DNA of 64,000 bases, from NCBI GenBank assembly GCA_963575645.1, contig OY754471.1:33798401-33862400 (forward strand), given 5' to 3'. The notes below the pieces were generated by a model, which did not search any database, was not told the origin of the DNA, and was given only the letters and a program-made list of their open reading frames with translations. Both the position numbers and the translations under genes were made by a program. Shown here piece after piece: positions 23,501 through 33,380 of this stretch. Every line of letters starts with the position of its first letter. Position 1 is the stretch's first letter. This DNA comes from Xanthostigma xanthostigma (Eukaryota; Arthropoda; Insecta; Raphidioptera; Raphidiidae).

Positions 23501-25839
23501 AAGGTGATCATTTAAAGTAGTGCCATTTGTAGTGCGACTTGACGCATTGAATACCACTCGCAGTGGCGAAGTGCTACTGCCTTCGCGAAGCACAGCATGG
23601 TGTGGTAGATAAACAGGTTTTTGATTTGCTTCTTCCATTCTTGGAGATAATGTCATATGTTCCAGATCCAGATATTCTTGAAGGAACTTATCATACTCCG
23701 GCTGATATAGAGGGTTGGTTTTAAATCGATTTACTTGTCGTTCCAGGCATTTTTTTGCGATTGAGTATGAATTTCCTATATTTAATGGCAGTGGATTTTT
23801 AAATGGGAGATGTACAACGTATCTGCCGTCTTCTTCACGGTAGTGAGTCTCGCGAAATTGTTTCTCACAAATTTCATTTTGCGGAGTTGACTTGACACAA
23901 GGCGTGATGTCTTCAAGTTCCCAAAACCGTTGTAATAACGTGTCGATCGATTCTCGAGTGACACAGTGATGAACTGATGTTTTTGTTTTTCCGTCCTTTG
24001 TTATTGTAAGGTTCTGCGGTCCAGAAACTACCCATCCAAATATTGTTTCTTGCGCCATGGGTGTGTTAATTGAACCTTTTCGTACACCTTCGAGAACTAT
24101 GGCCGAATAAAGATCAGCACCAATGATTAGATCGATTTTTCGGTTATCATCAACAGCAGTGTCAGCAAATTTAAGTCCACGTAAATGTTTCCAACTAGTG
24201 GCTACGGTTTGGGCCGGCCGAGTATATGACGTTAATTTCGGCAATATGTGAGCAATAATCGGTAATGAAGGTTCAGTTTTTTCACAAGGCTCAATAGCAC
24301 ATGAGATCGCGGACTTGCAGTATGCAGTTTTCTCGCCACCAACTCCCGTAATAGATACATTGACCTTGACTTTAGGCGCTCGCAAGGCTCGTGCAATGGA
24401 GTCACTTACAAATGACAATTCTGAGCCTGGATCGATTAGAGCTCTCACAATCGCGAGTCTTCCATCAACAGTGCGTAAACGAACGAACGCAGTCGCTAAG
24501 AGTACGGATGACTCTTTGTTAGTGAGTGGGTTGGCTTGACATGCAGTTACTTCATCTTCTGCTGAGTTTTCTTCGCTGGATGATTCGTCGCCAGAGATTT
24601 CTTCTTCAGTTGACTCATTATCACTTGGATTGACCGCAATATGAGCGACGTTATCCTCTGCTTTTCTTATTGTTGATTTCGCGATTAACGAACAAACCAT
24701 GGTGTGGTGTTTCTTTTTACACGTTCGGCAACGTCCTTTATTTTCACAGTTCTTGACTCCATGATTGCCTCGCAAACAATTATAACATAAATTGTTTGTT
24801 TTAACATATTCACGTCTGTCCTTAATGGTTAATGTTTTAAATGATGGACACGACGTCAACAAATGATTTGACGTGCAAAGAGGGCATACGACCTTAGTAT
24901 CCTGTGTGATATGGTGAGCTTTTACAGGCCATTTGGCTGGTGACCTTGAATTTGTCGCGCTAATTGGCATACGCGACATCCGCTTGGCTCGCTCTTCCAA
25001 GAATTTCTTTATTTGGTCAAACGCTGGAAATGTAATAGTGCTGGCGTGAAGTTCAAAATGTTTTCTTGTTTCGACGTCCATTTTGTTGACTGTTAGATAA
25101 ACCAATAAATCACTCCACTGCGAAACTTGTCTTCCCAGATTTTTTAAGGCTTCGCAAACTCGTGTTGTTTGGTCGAACAATCTTCGAACTTCTTCATGAG
25201 ACTCGTTTTTCATCCGTTTCACACTGAAGAGTGTCTTCAAATGAGCCCATACGAGTCCACATTCGTCTTCGTATCGATCTTGCAGCATCTGCCAAGCGGT
25301 GTTGTAGTTAATCTCAGTAATTTGAAGGTTTTCAATCAGTGCGAATGCTTCTCCTTCTAAACTCGAACGCAAGAAATGGAATTTTTGAACAGTTGGCATT
25401 TGTTCATTCTTGTGGTGGTCGTTTAACGTACGAATCATATATCCCATCAGCAAGCTTTATTTCTCTTTGTAAAAGCTGTAAAATTTCGTCGAAAGTATCA
25501 TCGGCGTCGATGAGTGACGCTTCGATCGTGAACGGTGGATATTCAGTAGACATTTTTTTGAAGTTGATAATAACTTTAATATTTACAGTCACCTGATTAC
25601 TTAAGCAGCACAACGTCCAGGGTGCTCAGCAATGTTCCAATATTTCGCAGTTTTATTATACCAATTACTATAAAACCAATTAAAGATGACTAAAATTGGT
25701 TGATAACAAGTGTGTTTTACTTGTTCCAGATAGCAACGCGGTTTTTCGTTCTATCGTTTGTATTTACATTAGCCGTAATACACAATTTTTATATCCCTGT
25801 TTGACTTTAGCAAATTAGCAAATTATACACTAAGTTGTA

Positions 25840-25857
25840 TCCGGTTCGAATGGACCA
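25840..25857 (-). other. Primer-binding site of the BEL/Pao element
   Basis: The plus strand reads TCCGGTTCGAATGGACCA, the 3' end of a tRNA with its T-arm and CCA. It touches the 5' LTR directly, so the transcript carries an 18-base complement for tRNA priming. I cannot name the tRNA species with certainty. Confidence 0.75.
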
Positions 25858-26023
25858 TGTTCAGAAATGCTTTTAATCTGAATTTATTTAATTTTGTAGA
25901 TGTACATAAACAATATTACATGTTACTATTATTTTGACAGTAATTGAATTTTTATTTTTCATTGTTCTGTTTTTATTTTTTTCATGGCTAACTAACAACA
26001 CAGATATGTCGCGATTTCCAACA
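25858..26023 (-). repeat. BEL/Pao 5' LTR
   Basis: Partner of the LTR at 20374-20539, followed on the right by the target duplication CCTTT. Adjacent on the inside is the primer-binding site. Confidence 0.9.
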
Positions 26024-26137
26024 CCTTTTTTGTCGAAAAGTATCTATTACCTTGAAAAATATTACCTCTGCAGGGTGGCCGCAAACAAATTTTTCAAATT
26101 TTTTTGGCACAATTAGGATATAGAGAGGTCTATTACC

Positions 26138-26588
26138 TAGTGGTGGATTTGCAGTCTGGTATACCAGCCGCCCCTTTCTAAGCACTCATCATATAGATTA
26201 TAGACTACATAATGAATTTACTTTATTGCCAACTTTTATCGAAATCGATTCAGAAATTTAGCTAACTATAATAATTGCTAATTTATAATATTTTCCACGG
26301 TTTCAGGGATAATTGCACATTTAAATAAAACATTTAATATATATTATCAACAAAGCTGACGTAAAATCACCTTAGAAGAGCATTATAATACCTAAACTCA
26401 AATTTATTTGATATTATTACATATTCCGATCGTTTTATTAGGAAGATTTTGTTATACGATCCGGTGCAGACTGCAACGTGCAGTGCGGCCCGCCATACGC
26501 CATAATATGTTGTGTCACGATTGACCGCCCCTAATATCTGGCCGCCCTAGGTAAGGGCCTTCTAGGCCTTGGGGAAAATTCGCCACTG
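26138..26588. mobile_element. hAT-type MITE with perfect 8-bp target duplication
   Basis: CTATTACC lies on both sides (26130-26137, 26589-26596). The ends read TAGTGGTGGATTT and CAGTGGCGAATTT (second as complement), a hAT-like terminal repeat. GC-rich subterminal words (CAGCCGCCCC, GGCCGCCCTAGG) sit inside each end. It is 451 bp and has no transposase. Confidence 0.75.
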
Positions 26589-26619
26589 CTATTACCCCTA
26601 CATGGGAATTGAATATAGT

Positions 26620-26877
26620 TGTAAAGTTCTTCAGGTCTTATAAATAATAAATAGGAAATTTTAATCAGGTGAAAAGACCACAGCCAATTTGTTTTGACTA
26701 TTTATTCATATATACACGACGTTTCGTCGGTTTGATTCCGACTTCTTCAGGTATCTAACAAAACAGACACAAATTATACATTTAAATTATCAAGATAAAC
26801 CGACGAAACGTCGTGTATATATGAATAAATAGTCAAAACAAATTGGCTGTGGTCTTTTCACCTGATTAAAATGTCCT
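26620..26877 (-). mobile_element. Penelope-derived hairpin element with 12-bp target duplication
   Basis: ATTGAATATAGT flanks it (26608-26619, 26878-26889). Arms of about 75 bp (26657-26734 and 26797-26871) are inverted and nearly identical. Both contain ACGACGTTTCGTCGGTTT or its complement. Read on the minus strand the loop side carries a hammerhead-like core (26723-26752), and the tail has CCTGAAGAACTTTA. It has no ORF. Confidence 0.75.
26723..26752 (-). ncRNA. Hammerhead-ribozyme-like core in a Penelope hairpin element
   Basis: On the minus strand: CTGAAGA, one A, stem GTCGG/CCGAC with loop AATCAAA, then GAAACGTCG. It has the same layout as the cores at 13774-13803 and 19995-20023, while the stem bases differ completely. 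That suggests the pairing, not the sequence, is kept. Confidence 0.5.
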
Positions 26878-26904
26878 ATTGAATATAGTATTAATTTAGC
26901 GAAC

Positions 26905-27100
26905 TTCAAAGCTATTCCGTATTTCGTCGAAAAGCTCAATCTTGAAAAAATTGCTTCTGTAGGGGGATCGCAAATTATTCAAAACTTTTTCCACTGTTGG
27001 TAAGCCCGTAGATATGCTAACCAACAATCTAAAAAATTTTGAATAATTTGTTTGCGGCCACACTACAGAAGCAAATTTTTCAAGAGAAAGCTTTTCGTTT
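26905..27100. repeat. Inverted repeat of a dispersed family
   Basis: The left part (TTTCGTCGAAAAGCTC ... GCTTCTGTAGGGGGATCGC) returns inverted at 27037-27097 (GCGGCCACACTACAGAAGC ... GAAAGCTTTTCG). Related single words occur at 26031-26085 and 28385-28425. It is non-coding; the class is unknown. Confidence 0.5.
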
Positions 27101-27149
27101 AAAATGGAAACGCTTGAAGCAAAACTCTCTAGTAAGAAGAGTTTTCATT

Positions 27150-28324
27150 ATTATATTTTTTTTTTATTATTTAAAAAAAACAAAATAAGCGAATCAGCAA
27201 CTAAGGCCATTATCGCAAAAACAAATACATAATATGGTAAGTAATAAGTATAAATATTAAATAAGTAACATATTCAGATTGCAGGTAAGTACAATTTATA
27301 TGTAGGTATGTATATTAATTTATTATTATCTATTTTCAATTTTCTATTAAATTTCTTTATATTTGTTTATTTCTTTTAGGTATTTAAATAAAGCTGTAAT
27401 GTTCTGTGCTTCATTTTTTAAGATATTCTTCAGATCCTCAGGAAGATTAGCAGTCATCCGATGAACATCGAATAATGGACAGGAAACGAGAAGGTGTTCA
27501 ACAGACAATCGCTCTCTACAGATTGCACATTCAGGTGGAGGGATTCGTTGCAAAAGGTAAGCATGCGTACGTTTGGTATGTCCTAATCTTAATCTCGCTA
27601 AGATAATTTCTTCTCTTCTGGTTAGTGCGACTGGTGCTTTCCATCTTTCTATAGTTGGCTTTATTTTTTTTAGTTTGTTTTCTTCACATTGACTCCAAAT
27701 ACTCTTCCATTTGTCTTTGACTATACTGTTGGAGTATGTTTTCAAATCATTGTACGTGATTACGTTTTCTGTTACCGGTGTTCCTGATTCCGCAGCGTCC
27801 TTTGCATTTTTGTCTGCAAGTTCATTTCCAGATATTTCTGTGTGTGATGGGATCCACACAAAGGAGATGTTATTATTATTATCTTTTATTTGGTATAGAT
27901 ATTCGTGGATTTCTATGATGTGTGGGTTTGTCGGATATTTTTCTTTGATTGCTTGCAGTGCACTTATCGAGTCGCAGTAGAAGACAGCGTTTTTTTTCTC
28001 ATCAGATGTTATATGATGTTTTAAGTAGAATTTAATTGCACATAATTCAGCCGTAAAAATGCTGCTTACTGGGTGTAGTTTGAATTTATGTATGTCGCTC
28101 TCTGTTATAAAAGAACATCCAACTTGCTCTTCTTTTTTTGACCCATCTGTGTAGGTTTTTTTGTAATTAATGTATTTCTCATTGATTTCAGCCAAATGTT
28201 TTCTAAAAGTTATGGGGTTTGTTTCTTCTTTTTTCATTTTGTTTAGCGTTAAATTTATTTTTAGTTTTAATATTCTCCAGGGCGGGGTTGTTGCATTTTT
28301 ATACTTTTTTATTATATTGATTTC
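27150..28324 (-). mobile_element. LINE 3' part with RNase H domain (I/R1/LOA-like), 5' truncated
   Basis: The frame, open from 28324 to the stop at 27347, encodes an RNase H domain of the kind LINEs of the I group carry: TYTDGSKKEEQVG, AELCAIKFYL, CDSISALQAIKE and WIPSHTEISGNELAD. The catalytic D, E, D and D positions are all present. A C-terminal zinc motif follows (CAICRERLSVEHLLVSC), preceded by RLRLGHTKRTHAYLL. The upstream end keeps ATTPPWRILKLKI, the linker that normally joins the reverse transcriptase, and then hits a TGA at 28325-28327 beyond which homology is lost. The 3' UTR ends in an AT-rich tail near 27150. This is a 5'-truncated copy whose remaining frame is undamaged, so insertion is not very old. 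Confidence 0.8.
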
Positions 28325-28499
28325 TCATGTAAGGCTTATAAGACCGTCCCACGTACTAACTATAATTGGGTCAAAACAATTTCAAAGATTTGCTTGCAGC
28401 CACCTTACAGAGATACTTTTTTCAAACGAAAAAATAATTGTAAAATTTTGAAACAGTGGATTTTGACCTAAATTAGTACCATTCTCCACTTGTGACGTT

Positions 28500-29620
28500 T
28501 GGAATGGTTAAAGATAGAACGTGCTTAAACCCTCTGTGCTGAGGCTAAATGTAGTGTTACTATCGAGAAAAAAAATGAATTTAGGTAGGCTGTGAGATTA
28601 AACGTTTGAGTTTTCAACGCTGTGAGATTTATTTAAAAACAGTTGGAACCGATATCTGACACGCATAACGTATAGTGTTAACATTTGACAAGAAGAATTT
28701 CGAACACAAAAACATGTACGCCTACAACGGTGAATCCCCTACACGCTCATTCATATAATTACATATCCTGTGTGCGAAGCAGTATTTTTCAATCAGCGTC
28801 AGCACTCTGAATGCACTTTGAACTGACAGAATCAAAAACTATAAATTGCCCTCGGTTTCAAGTTTCAAACTTCATATACATCTACACAACACACAATATA
28901 ACACATGGGGGAGATAAGTGAGTGAGAGAGACAGAGAGATGACGGTAAACGAAAACGGAGATAAAAACATTCACTCATTCAGTAACATACAGATGAATAG
29001 AAAGTTGTATACCAAATAATAGCGCAGAAGTAGCAGGCTTTCGTATTGTGACGCACGCTGCGCGCAGGTCGAAGAGTTGTGAAGAAACAGGTGGCCAAAT
29101 CCCGATTTGAAGAATATCGATGCATGTAGAGAAGGGTTTGGAATACTCGTGAATAGCATTACACGCGGGCGGCCAAAACAAGGGGCGGCCGCAAATCGCA
29201 TATAGTTATATCAATCAAGCAAAATTTTTTAAAACTTATAATAAGTCGAATAAAAATGCTGAATTTTAAATAGTTATTGAGAAATCAAAATAAGTCTCGA
29301 TTTCCCGATAGCATAGCATAGCAGAATGTCAACGTTAAGTAACTATTAGTCAAAATATGAAAAATTCTCTAGAGGGACGGCACATTAGGTCTGCACGCGG
29401 GCGGCTGACACCCTAGGATCGGTTACATTATTTTTATATTTCATTTCCATTATAGAGAAGTATCTACTTTTAGTTTATTTGTTTTGTTAACATTTTATTG
29501 TTGTAAATAAATATTTTCCAATACATCGAAGAATAGTTTTGCAGTATCAATATATAAATAAGACAGTCGCTATGAAAGTTAGTAAGGTGCGTCGACGACA
29601 GCGAGTAAATAAACCATGAT
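28500..29620. other. Non-coding stretch with GC-rich hAT-like patches
   Basis: GGCGGCCAAAACAAGGGGCGGCCGC near 29167-29192 and GCGGGCGGCTGACACC near 29397 resemble the subterminal parts of the hAT MITE at 26138, so one or two decayed relatives probably lie here. A GAGAGAGACAGAGAG run is at 28920. No gene is seen. Confidence 0.35.
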
Positions 29621-29629
29621 ATTGTTAAA

Positions 29630-29969
29630 GCAGTAAGGAGATTTTTGCTATCTAAGCAATGTTATCAGCAATGATGGAGGAGCAGAAGCGGATATCGACA
29701 GCAGAATCAAACTATTCGCGCCTAAAAAGCGTTCGGAAATTTAAATAATATTCGGCATTCAAGCATTATTTTTGAAAGAACAAGATTACGTATTTTTAAC
29801 TCGAATGTCAAATCGGACCTTCTATATGGATCTGAAACCTAGAAAGTGACGAAGGCCATAAAAGCTAAACTGCAAATCTTCATAAACAAATGTGTCAGAA
29901 CAATCCTCAAGGTGAAAAGTACGAACACGGAACACGTCTCGGACAGCGAACTTTGGAAGCTGCATGTCT
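29630..29969 (+). mobile_element. RTE-like LINE relic, first piece
   Basis: Frame-broken words of the end of an RTE-type reverse transcriptase are visible: NVISNDGGAEADIDSRIK near 29655, RIRIFNSNVKS-like sequence near 29790, LLYGSET near 29825 and KLQIFINKCVRTILKVKST near 29870. The Harbinger element at 29973 interrupts it. Confidence 0.6.
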
Positions 29970-29972
29970 TAA

Positions 29973-30591
29973 GGCCCCCATACACCTCGTTCTTTTATGG
30001 CAGTTTTAACCGCACGGGTAAAACTGTACGGTTAATTAAACACGAACAACGGCCATATCCACACAGAGAATCTATTTTCTTTTTTACACATTCCTTTGTT
30101 GCTGAATTATCTACTTCTCTTAATTTTATAATCATGTCTTCGTAAGCTTTATTTTTTTTATCCCTATCAGAATACTCACTAGATTTTATTTTCCAAAGGC
30201 ACGAACGGCTTCGATACAATTGTATGAATTGAACGAGCTGAAACTTGAACCTGGGGATTGGTTCAATTACCTGAGAATGGACGAACATACTTATTTTGAG
30301 TTATTATTAAAATATAAATCAATACTCAAACTAATTACAATCAGTTAATTAATATGACTTATTTGCTGTACGTCGCACCACTGAATAAACACGTCGATTC
30401 TTATCGGAAAGCGCCACACATTACGATTTGAAACGACAACCAGCAAACACGTCGTGTTTAAAATCAAGATTCGGCAGATATAAAAACTGCCGTGTTTCAT
30501 CGACAGTTTTTGCCCATACACTTCGGTTTTGACCGACGTGTTTTATCGTGACGATGAAAACTGCCAAAAAAGAACGAGGTGTATGGGGGCC
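29973..30591. mobile_element. PIF/Harbinger-type element, internally deleted, inside the RTE relic
   Basis: The ends read GGCCCCCATACACCTCGTTC and its complement, with TAA outside both ends (29970-29972 and 30594-30596; two extra bases lie before the right copy). The right arm is long and structured. The element keeps a piece of a MADF-domain gene on the minus strand, the accessory Myb-like protein that Harbinger elements encode next to their transposase. The transposase itself is absent. Confidence 0.65.
30020..30288 (-). pseudogene. MADF-domain fragment of a Harbinger accessory gene
   Basis: The frame contains LVQFIQLYRSRSCLWKIK, then SEYSDRDKKNKAYEDMIIKL and REVDNSATKECVKKKIDSL. This matches the MADF (Myb/SANT-like) DNA-binding domain, including its spaced tryptophan and the EYSDR-KKNKAYE block. 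After about 75 residues the domain runs into unrelated sequence near the element end, so the third helix and the rest of the protein are lost by deletion. In Harbinger elements this protein binds the ends and helps the transposase enter the nucleus. This copy cannot supply a whole protein. Confidence 0.7.
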
Positions 30592-30596
30592 TATAA

Positions 30597-30725
30597 GGAA
30601 ATCTGAACTATAAAACGTAGAAAATAGAATTCGATAGGACACACGTTACGAAAGACAGATGACGACATGGCGAAGACAGCCTTGGATTGGAACCCACAGA
30701 GATAACGTAAAAGAGAAAAAACAGT
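30597..30725 (+). mobile_element. RTE-like LINE relic, second piece
   Basis: Sequence after the Harbinger end continues the RTE relic: GHTLRK-like and DDDMAKTALDWNPQ-like words near 30655-30705, the stretch that normally follows LRRILNI in this LINE group. The frame is broken. Confidence 0.5.
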
Positions 30726-30879
30726 GAACGATATTTGTAATTAGTTTCCATGGTTACCTAAATAATGTTTCACGTCGTGTAAAAATTAACCAAAGCATGT
30801 TTAACTAATTTCTTTCTGACAGATCTACAAAACAAAAGAACAGCTGATTTTTTTTATTTTTAGAATATTTCTAAAACTA

Positions 30880-31260
30880 CAAAGTTTTGAAAAATTGTTT
30901 TTTAAAAACTTGTATAAATAGAATAATAAAGCGTTATGAAAAGTATACCATTATTATATAAAAAAACAACGTTCTAGCATGTATTTCTTTTGCGCATGCG
31001 CCGATTTTACCCAAAAACAATAGGGCTCTTCATATTTGCTTATTAAACATCCTCCCAAAATTTGGTTTCAATCCGCTCATCCGGTTGACTTGTATCGTGT
31101 CTACAGATAAACAGACGCACAGACTTTTCCTAAAAATATGTTTTTTGGATTCGAGTGACTTCAAAACGAGAAAATATTGTAAAATTTTGAAAAGTGAATT
31201 TTGACCTAAATTAGTAACATTCCCCACTTATGGTGTTGGAATGGTAAAAAAGGGGTGGAT
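30880..31260 (-). repeat. Copy of the GCGCATGCGCC repeat with module-P end
   Basis: One unit of the 120-bp minisatellite seen at 56607-57190 (TTTTGCGCATGCGCCGATTTT, near 30990) is joined to CATCCTCCCAAAATTTGGTT, the end of the cargo found in the mosaic repeats at 52 to 61 kb. A short related piece is at 10920-10990. Confidence 0.55.
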
Positions 31261-31289
31261 AAAGAAAAGGATATTTTTATTAATTCATT

Positions 31290-31370
31290 ATGATGTGTTC
31301 ATTCACGCTTTGGGCTAGCGTTGCTTTGTTGTTATTCTTGAAACAGACTGATAGCCCGATGGCTAGACAG
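31290..31370 (+). CDS. Possible first coding exon with signal peptide
   Basis: Two adjacent ATG codons start a 27-codon frame, MMCSFTLWASVALLLFLK then QTDSPMARQ. It has a hydrophobic core and polar end like a secretory signal peptide. It runs directly into CAG|GTAAGT, a perfect insect 5' splice site at 31371. Beyond the donor the frame has no domain. No following exon could be recognised in the window. It lies just upstream of the FB-A copy and is convergent with the zinc-finger gene at 33381. It may be a real exon of a secreted protein or peptide precursor, or chance. Confidence 0.35.
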
Positions 31371-31885
31371 GTAAGTTCACCCGTATTTACTGTACAATAC
31401 CGATTATTCATCTCAATCAGTTACTTGTTCGGAAACATGTCGCGAATTAATAAGTGTGAATTAGCCTGTTTATCAATCTGATGCAAGAACAACAGACAAA
31501 ATCGATGTTGGGTCAATGCGTGATTCAACGTCATGAATTATGTAATAAAAATCCTAATAATTTACCCATTTTTTCTCAGACTTTGCCTATCTACAAATAT
31601 AAACCAACAACCATAACGGGATTCTGCTGCTTCCTGACGACCTCGTAGATAAGATAATTGTATACCTAGGGCTATATGGATAATCTTAATACAAGTTATT
31701 ATTCCCACACTATTAGACAGAGATAGAATGGCCACTGAATTTCCGAGAGTTGCTAATAAACCAATAGGCTATCGATTGCTGATTGGTTCGGTAACTACTA
31801 CAAAATTGTGATTTGTGCTCGTTACCATAGTTACGCTTAGTTTGTGAAGATAAGTAATATTAATTCTTTCAGAAAATAATTAATG

Positions 31886-32752
31886 GTAGGACAGAAATGG
31901 TCAAGGAACACTGGGTGGCAGAAACGCTCTCTTTCGTGTAGTCTAAGCCCACTCTCTAGAAATTCGCTTGGTGGAGTAGGGGTCTAGTGCGTTGAGGTAT
32001 GTCGCTGAGGCACTTAAAAAAACGGCAAAATTCAAAAGTCCTCTATGAAATGCCAGAAAATGACTGAACAGCATCCGGGGGACCTCCTAGTTGCAGGAAA
32101 AATATTTTCTGCCAATTTACCTCCTGCAGAGACTTTGACGGAATGGTTGATTCGGTGGCGCGGAATACGAAAAATTTCGTGGCTCCAAGTGACCTCACTT
32201 CCTTTCGATGGTTCTTCAAAATTTGCAGAGGCAAAAATTCGCAAAAAACCTCGCGCGGTGGCAGAAACTCTTACCAGGATTTCTATTAGTACCCAAAAAG
32301 TTTGTAAAAAATATTTGCCAATTTTGTCACTGCTAGATCACAACCTGCCAATTTAATGTATTTGTCGCTTTACAGTTTACCTGAATACCATTTTAAGCGT
32401 TTTTGCAAGGGCGAATTTAGCAGAAAACTGTACCTCTGGATTCTCTACAAGAAGACGGACGAACCGTTTGAGATCGGTTTCACTCACCGAGCTTGTTTTT
32501 TTTTATTGATTTATTTTGTATTTATTTATTATACTGTCAGTCTATGCAGGGGGCAAATCGGCAGAAAATATGGGTCCCCCAGATGCTGCCCAGCCATTTT
32601 CTGCCATTTCGTAGAGGACTTTTGAATTTTGCCGTTTTTTTTAAGCGCCTCAATGGCATACCGCAACGCACTACTCCACCAAGCAGATTTGTAGAGGGGG
32701 GCTCAGACTACATGAAAGAAAGCGTTTCTGCCACCCAGTGTTCCTTGACCAT
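31886..32752. mobile_element. Long-TIR foldback family FB-A, copy 2
   Basis: The left end (GGACAGAAATGGTCAAGGAA, CACTGGGTGGCAGAAACGCT) and right end (AGCGTTTCTGCCACCCAGTG, TTCCTTGACCAT) are inverted copies. The interior aligns with copy 1 (GGTTGATTCGGTGGCG, TTCGTGGCTCCAAGTGAC, AGTACCCAAAAAGTTTG). Copy 2 carries small deletions compared with copy 1. No transposase. Confidence 0.7.
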
Positions 32753-33125
32753 AAGAATAAACCAAGAATTATGTACGTATATTTAAATTATATTTAATGT
32801 ATCTTGTAATTTTACATAAAATAAAGAGTATCCTACTCCTAGCTTAAAGATATTAAATAAAAATGTTATTTATTATGCATTGAATTCTTTCTGAATAATA
32901 ATAATTGACTCTAAGAATAAAACAAGAATTATGTAGGTATATTTAAATTATATTTAAGTTGTATCTTGTAATTTTACTTAAAATAAAGACATCCTGGTTC
33001 AAAAATATTACATAAAAATGTTTATTACGTATTGAATTCTTTCAGTTCCAGAATAATAATAATTGATTGTAAGAATGAATCAAGAATTATGTATATTTAA
33101 ATTTTATTTAATTTAAATAAAATAA
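32752..33125. repeat. Three imperfect tandem units of about 160 bp
   Basis: TAAGAATAAA(C/A)CAAGAATTATGT starts units near 32752, 32914 and 33070. Each contains ATTTAAATTATATTTAA and AAAATAAAGA. The third is shortened. The array lies just beyond the 3' end of the zinc-finger gene ending at 33381, and AATAAA words on the minus strand could provide its polyadenylation. Confidence 0.6.
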
Positions 33126-33380
33126 AGACCCATAAAGAGTTTGTGTGAAAATCCGAAAATTGCAAACCTACTTTACATATAAACGAGTTAACCTAAAATA
33201 AGCAGGAAGAAAAAATGATGAAATTGATGAATTCGGTCTAGAATATCCAATAGACTGCACAGTTACAATTAGGATTTTATTTTTAACTTCGGTATTTATT
33301 TTATCACTTAGTTCACATTAATGTTGCTTCTCAACACCCATTTGTTAATATAAACTGTTTAATTGCAAACGCCACACTGA

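Larger units (their letters stand above)
20374..26023 (-). mobile_element. BEL/Pao LTR retrotransposon, both LTRs present, coding region broken
   Basis: The element has 166-bp LTRs (TGTTCAG...CCAACA as drawn) at both ends and a 5-bp target duplication CCTTT (20369-20373 and 26024-26028). On the minus strand the parts in order are: primer-binding site, gag (from about 25550), a cysteine-rich knuckle pair (CYNCLRGNHGVKNC, near 24780), aspartic protease (ALIDPGSELSFVSD, near 24425), reverse transcriptase with YVDD (near 23190), RNase H (about 22700-22300) and a BEL-type integrase (about 21700-20650). YVDD and the integrase type place it in BEL/Pao. The coding region is broken in about three places, yet the LTRs differ at only about 2 of 166 positions, so insertion was recent. 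Confidence 0.92.

Noticed and set aside
22098-24539. Plus-strand frames of 60-76 codons in the 22-25 kb region
   Set aside because: They are antisense shadows of the BEL/Pao reverse transcriptase and RNase H region.
33300-33380. Possible extra finger start (CNQCGVCN) just after the stop of zinc-finger gene 1
   Set aside because: Only eight residues match before another stop, too little to separate from chance.
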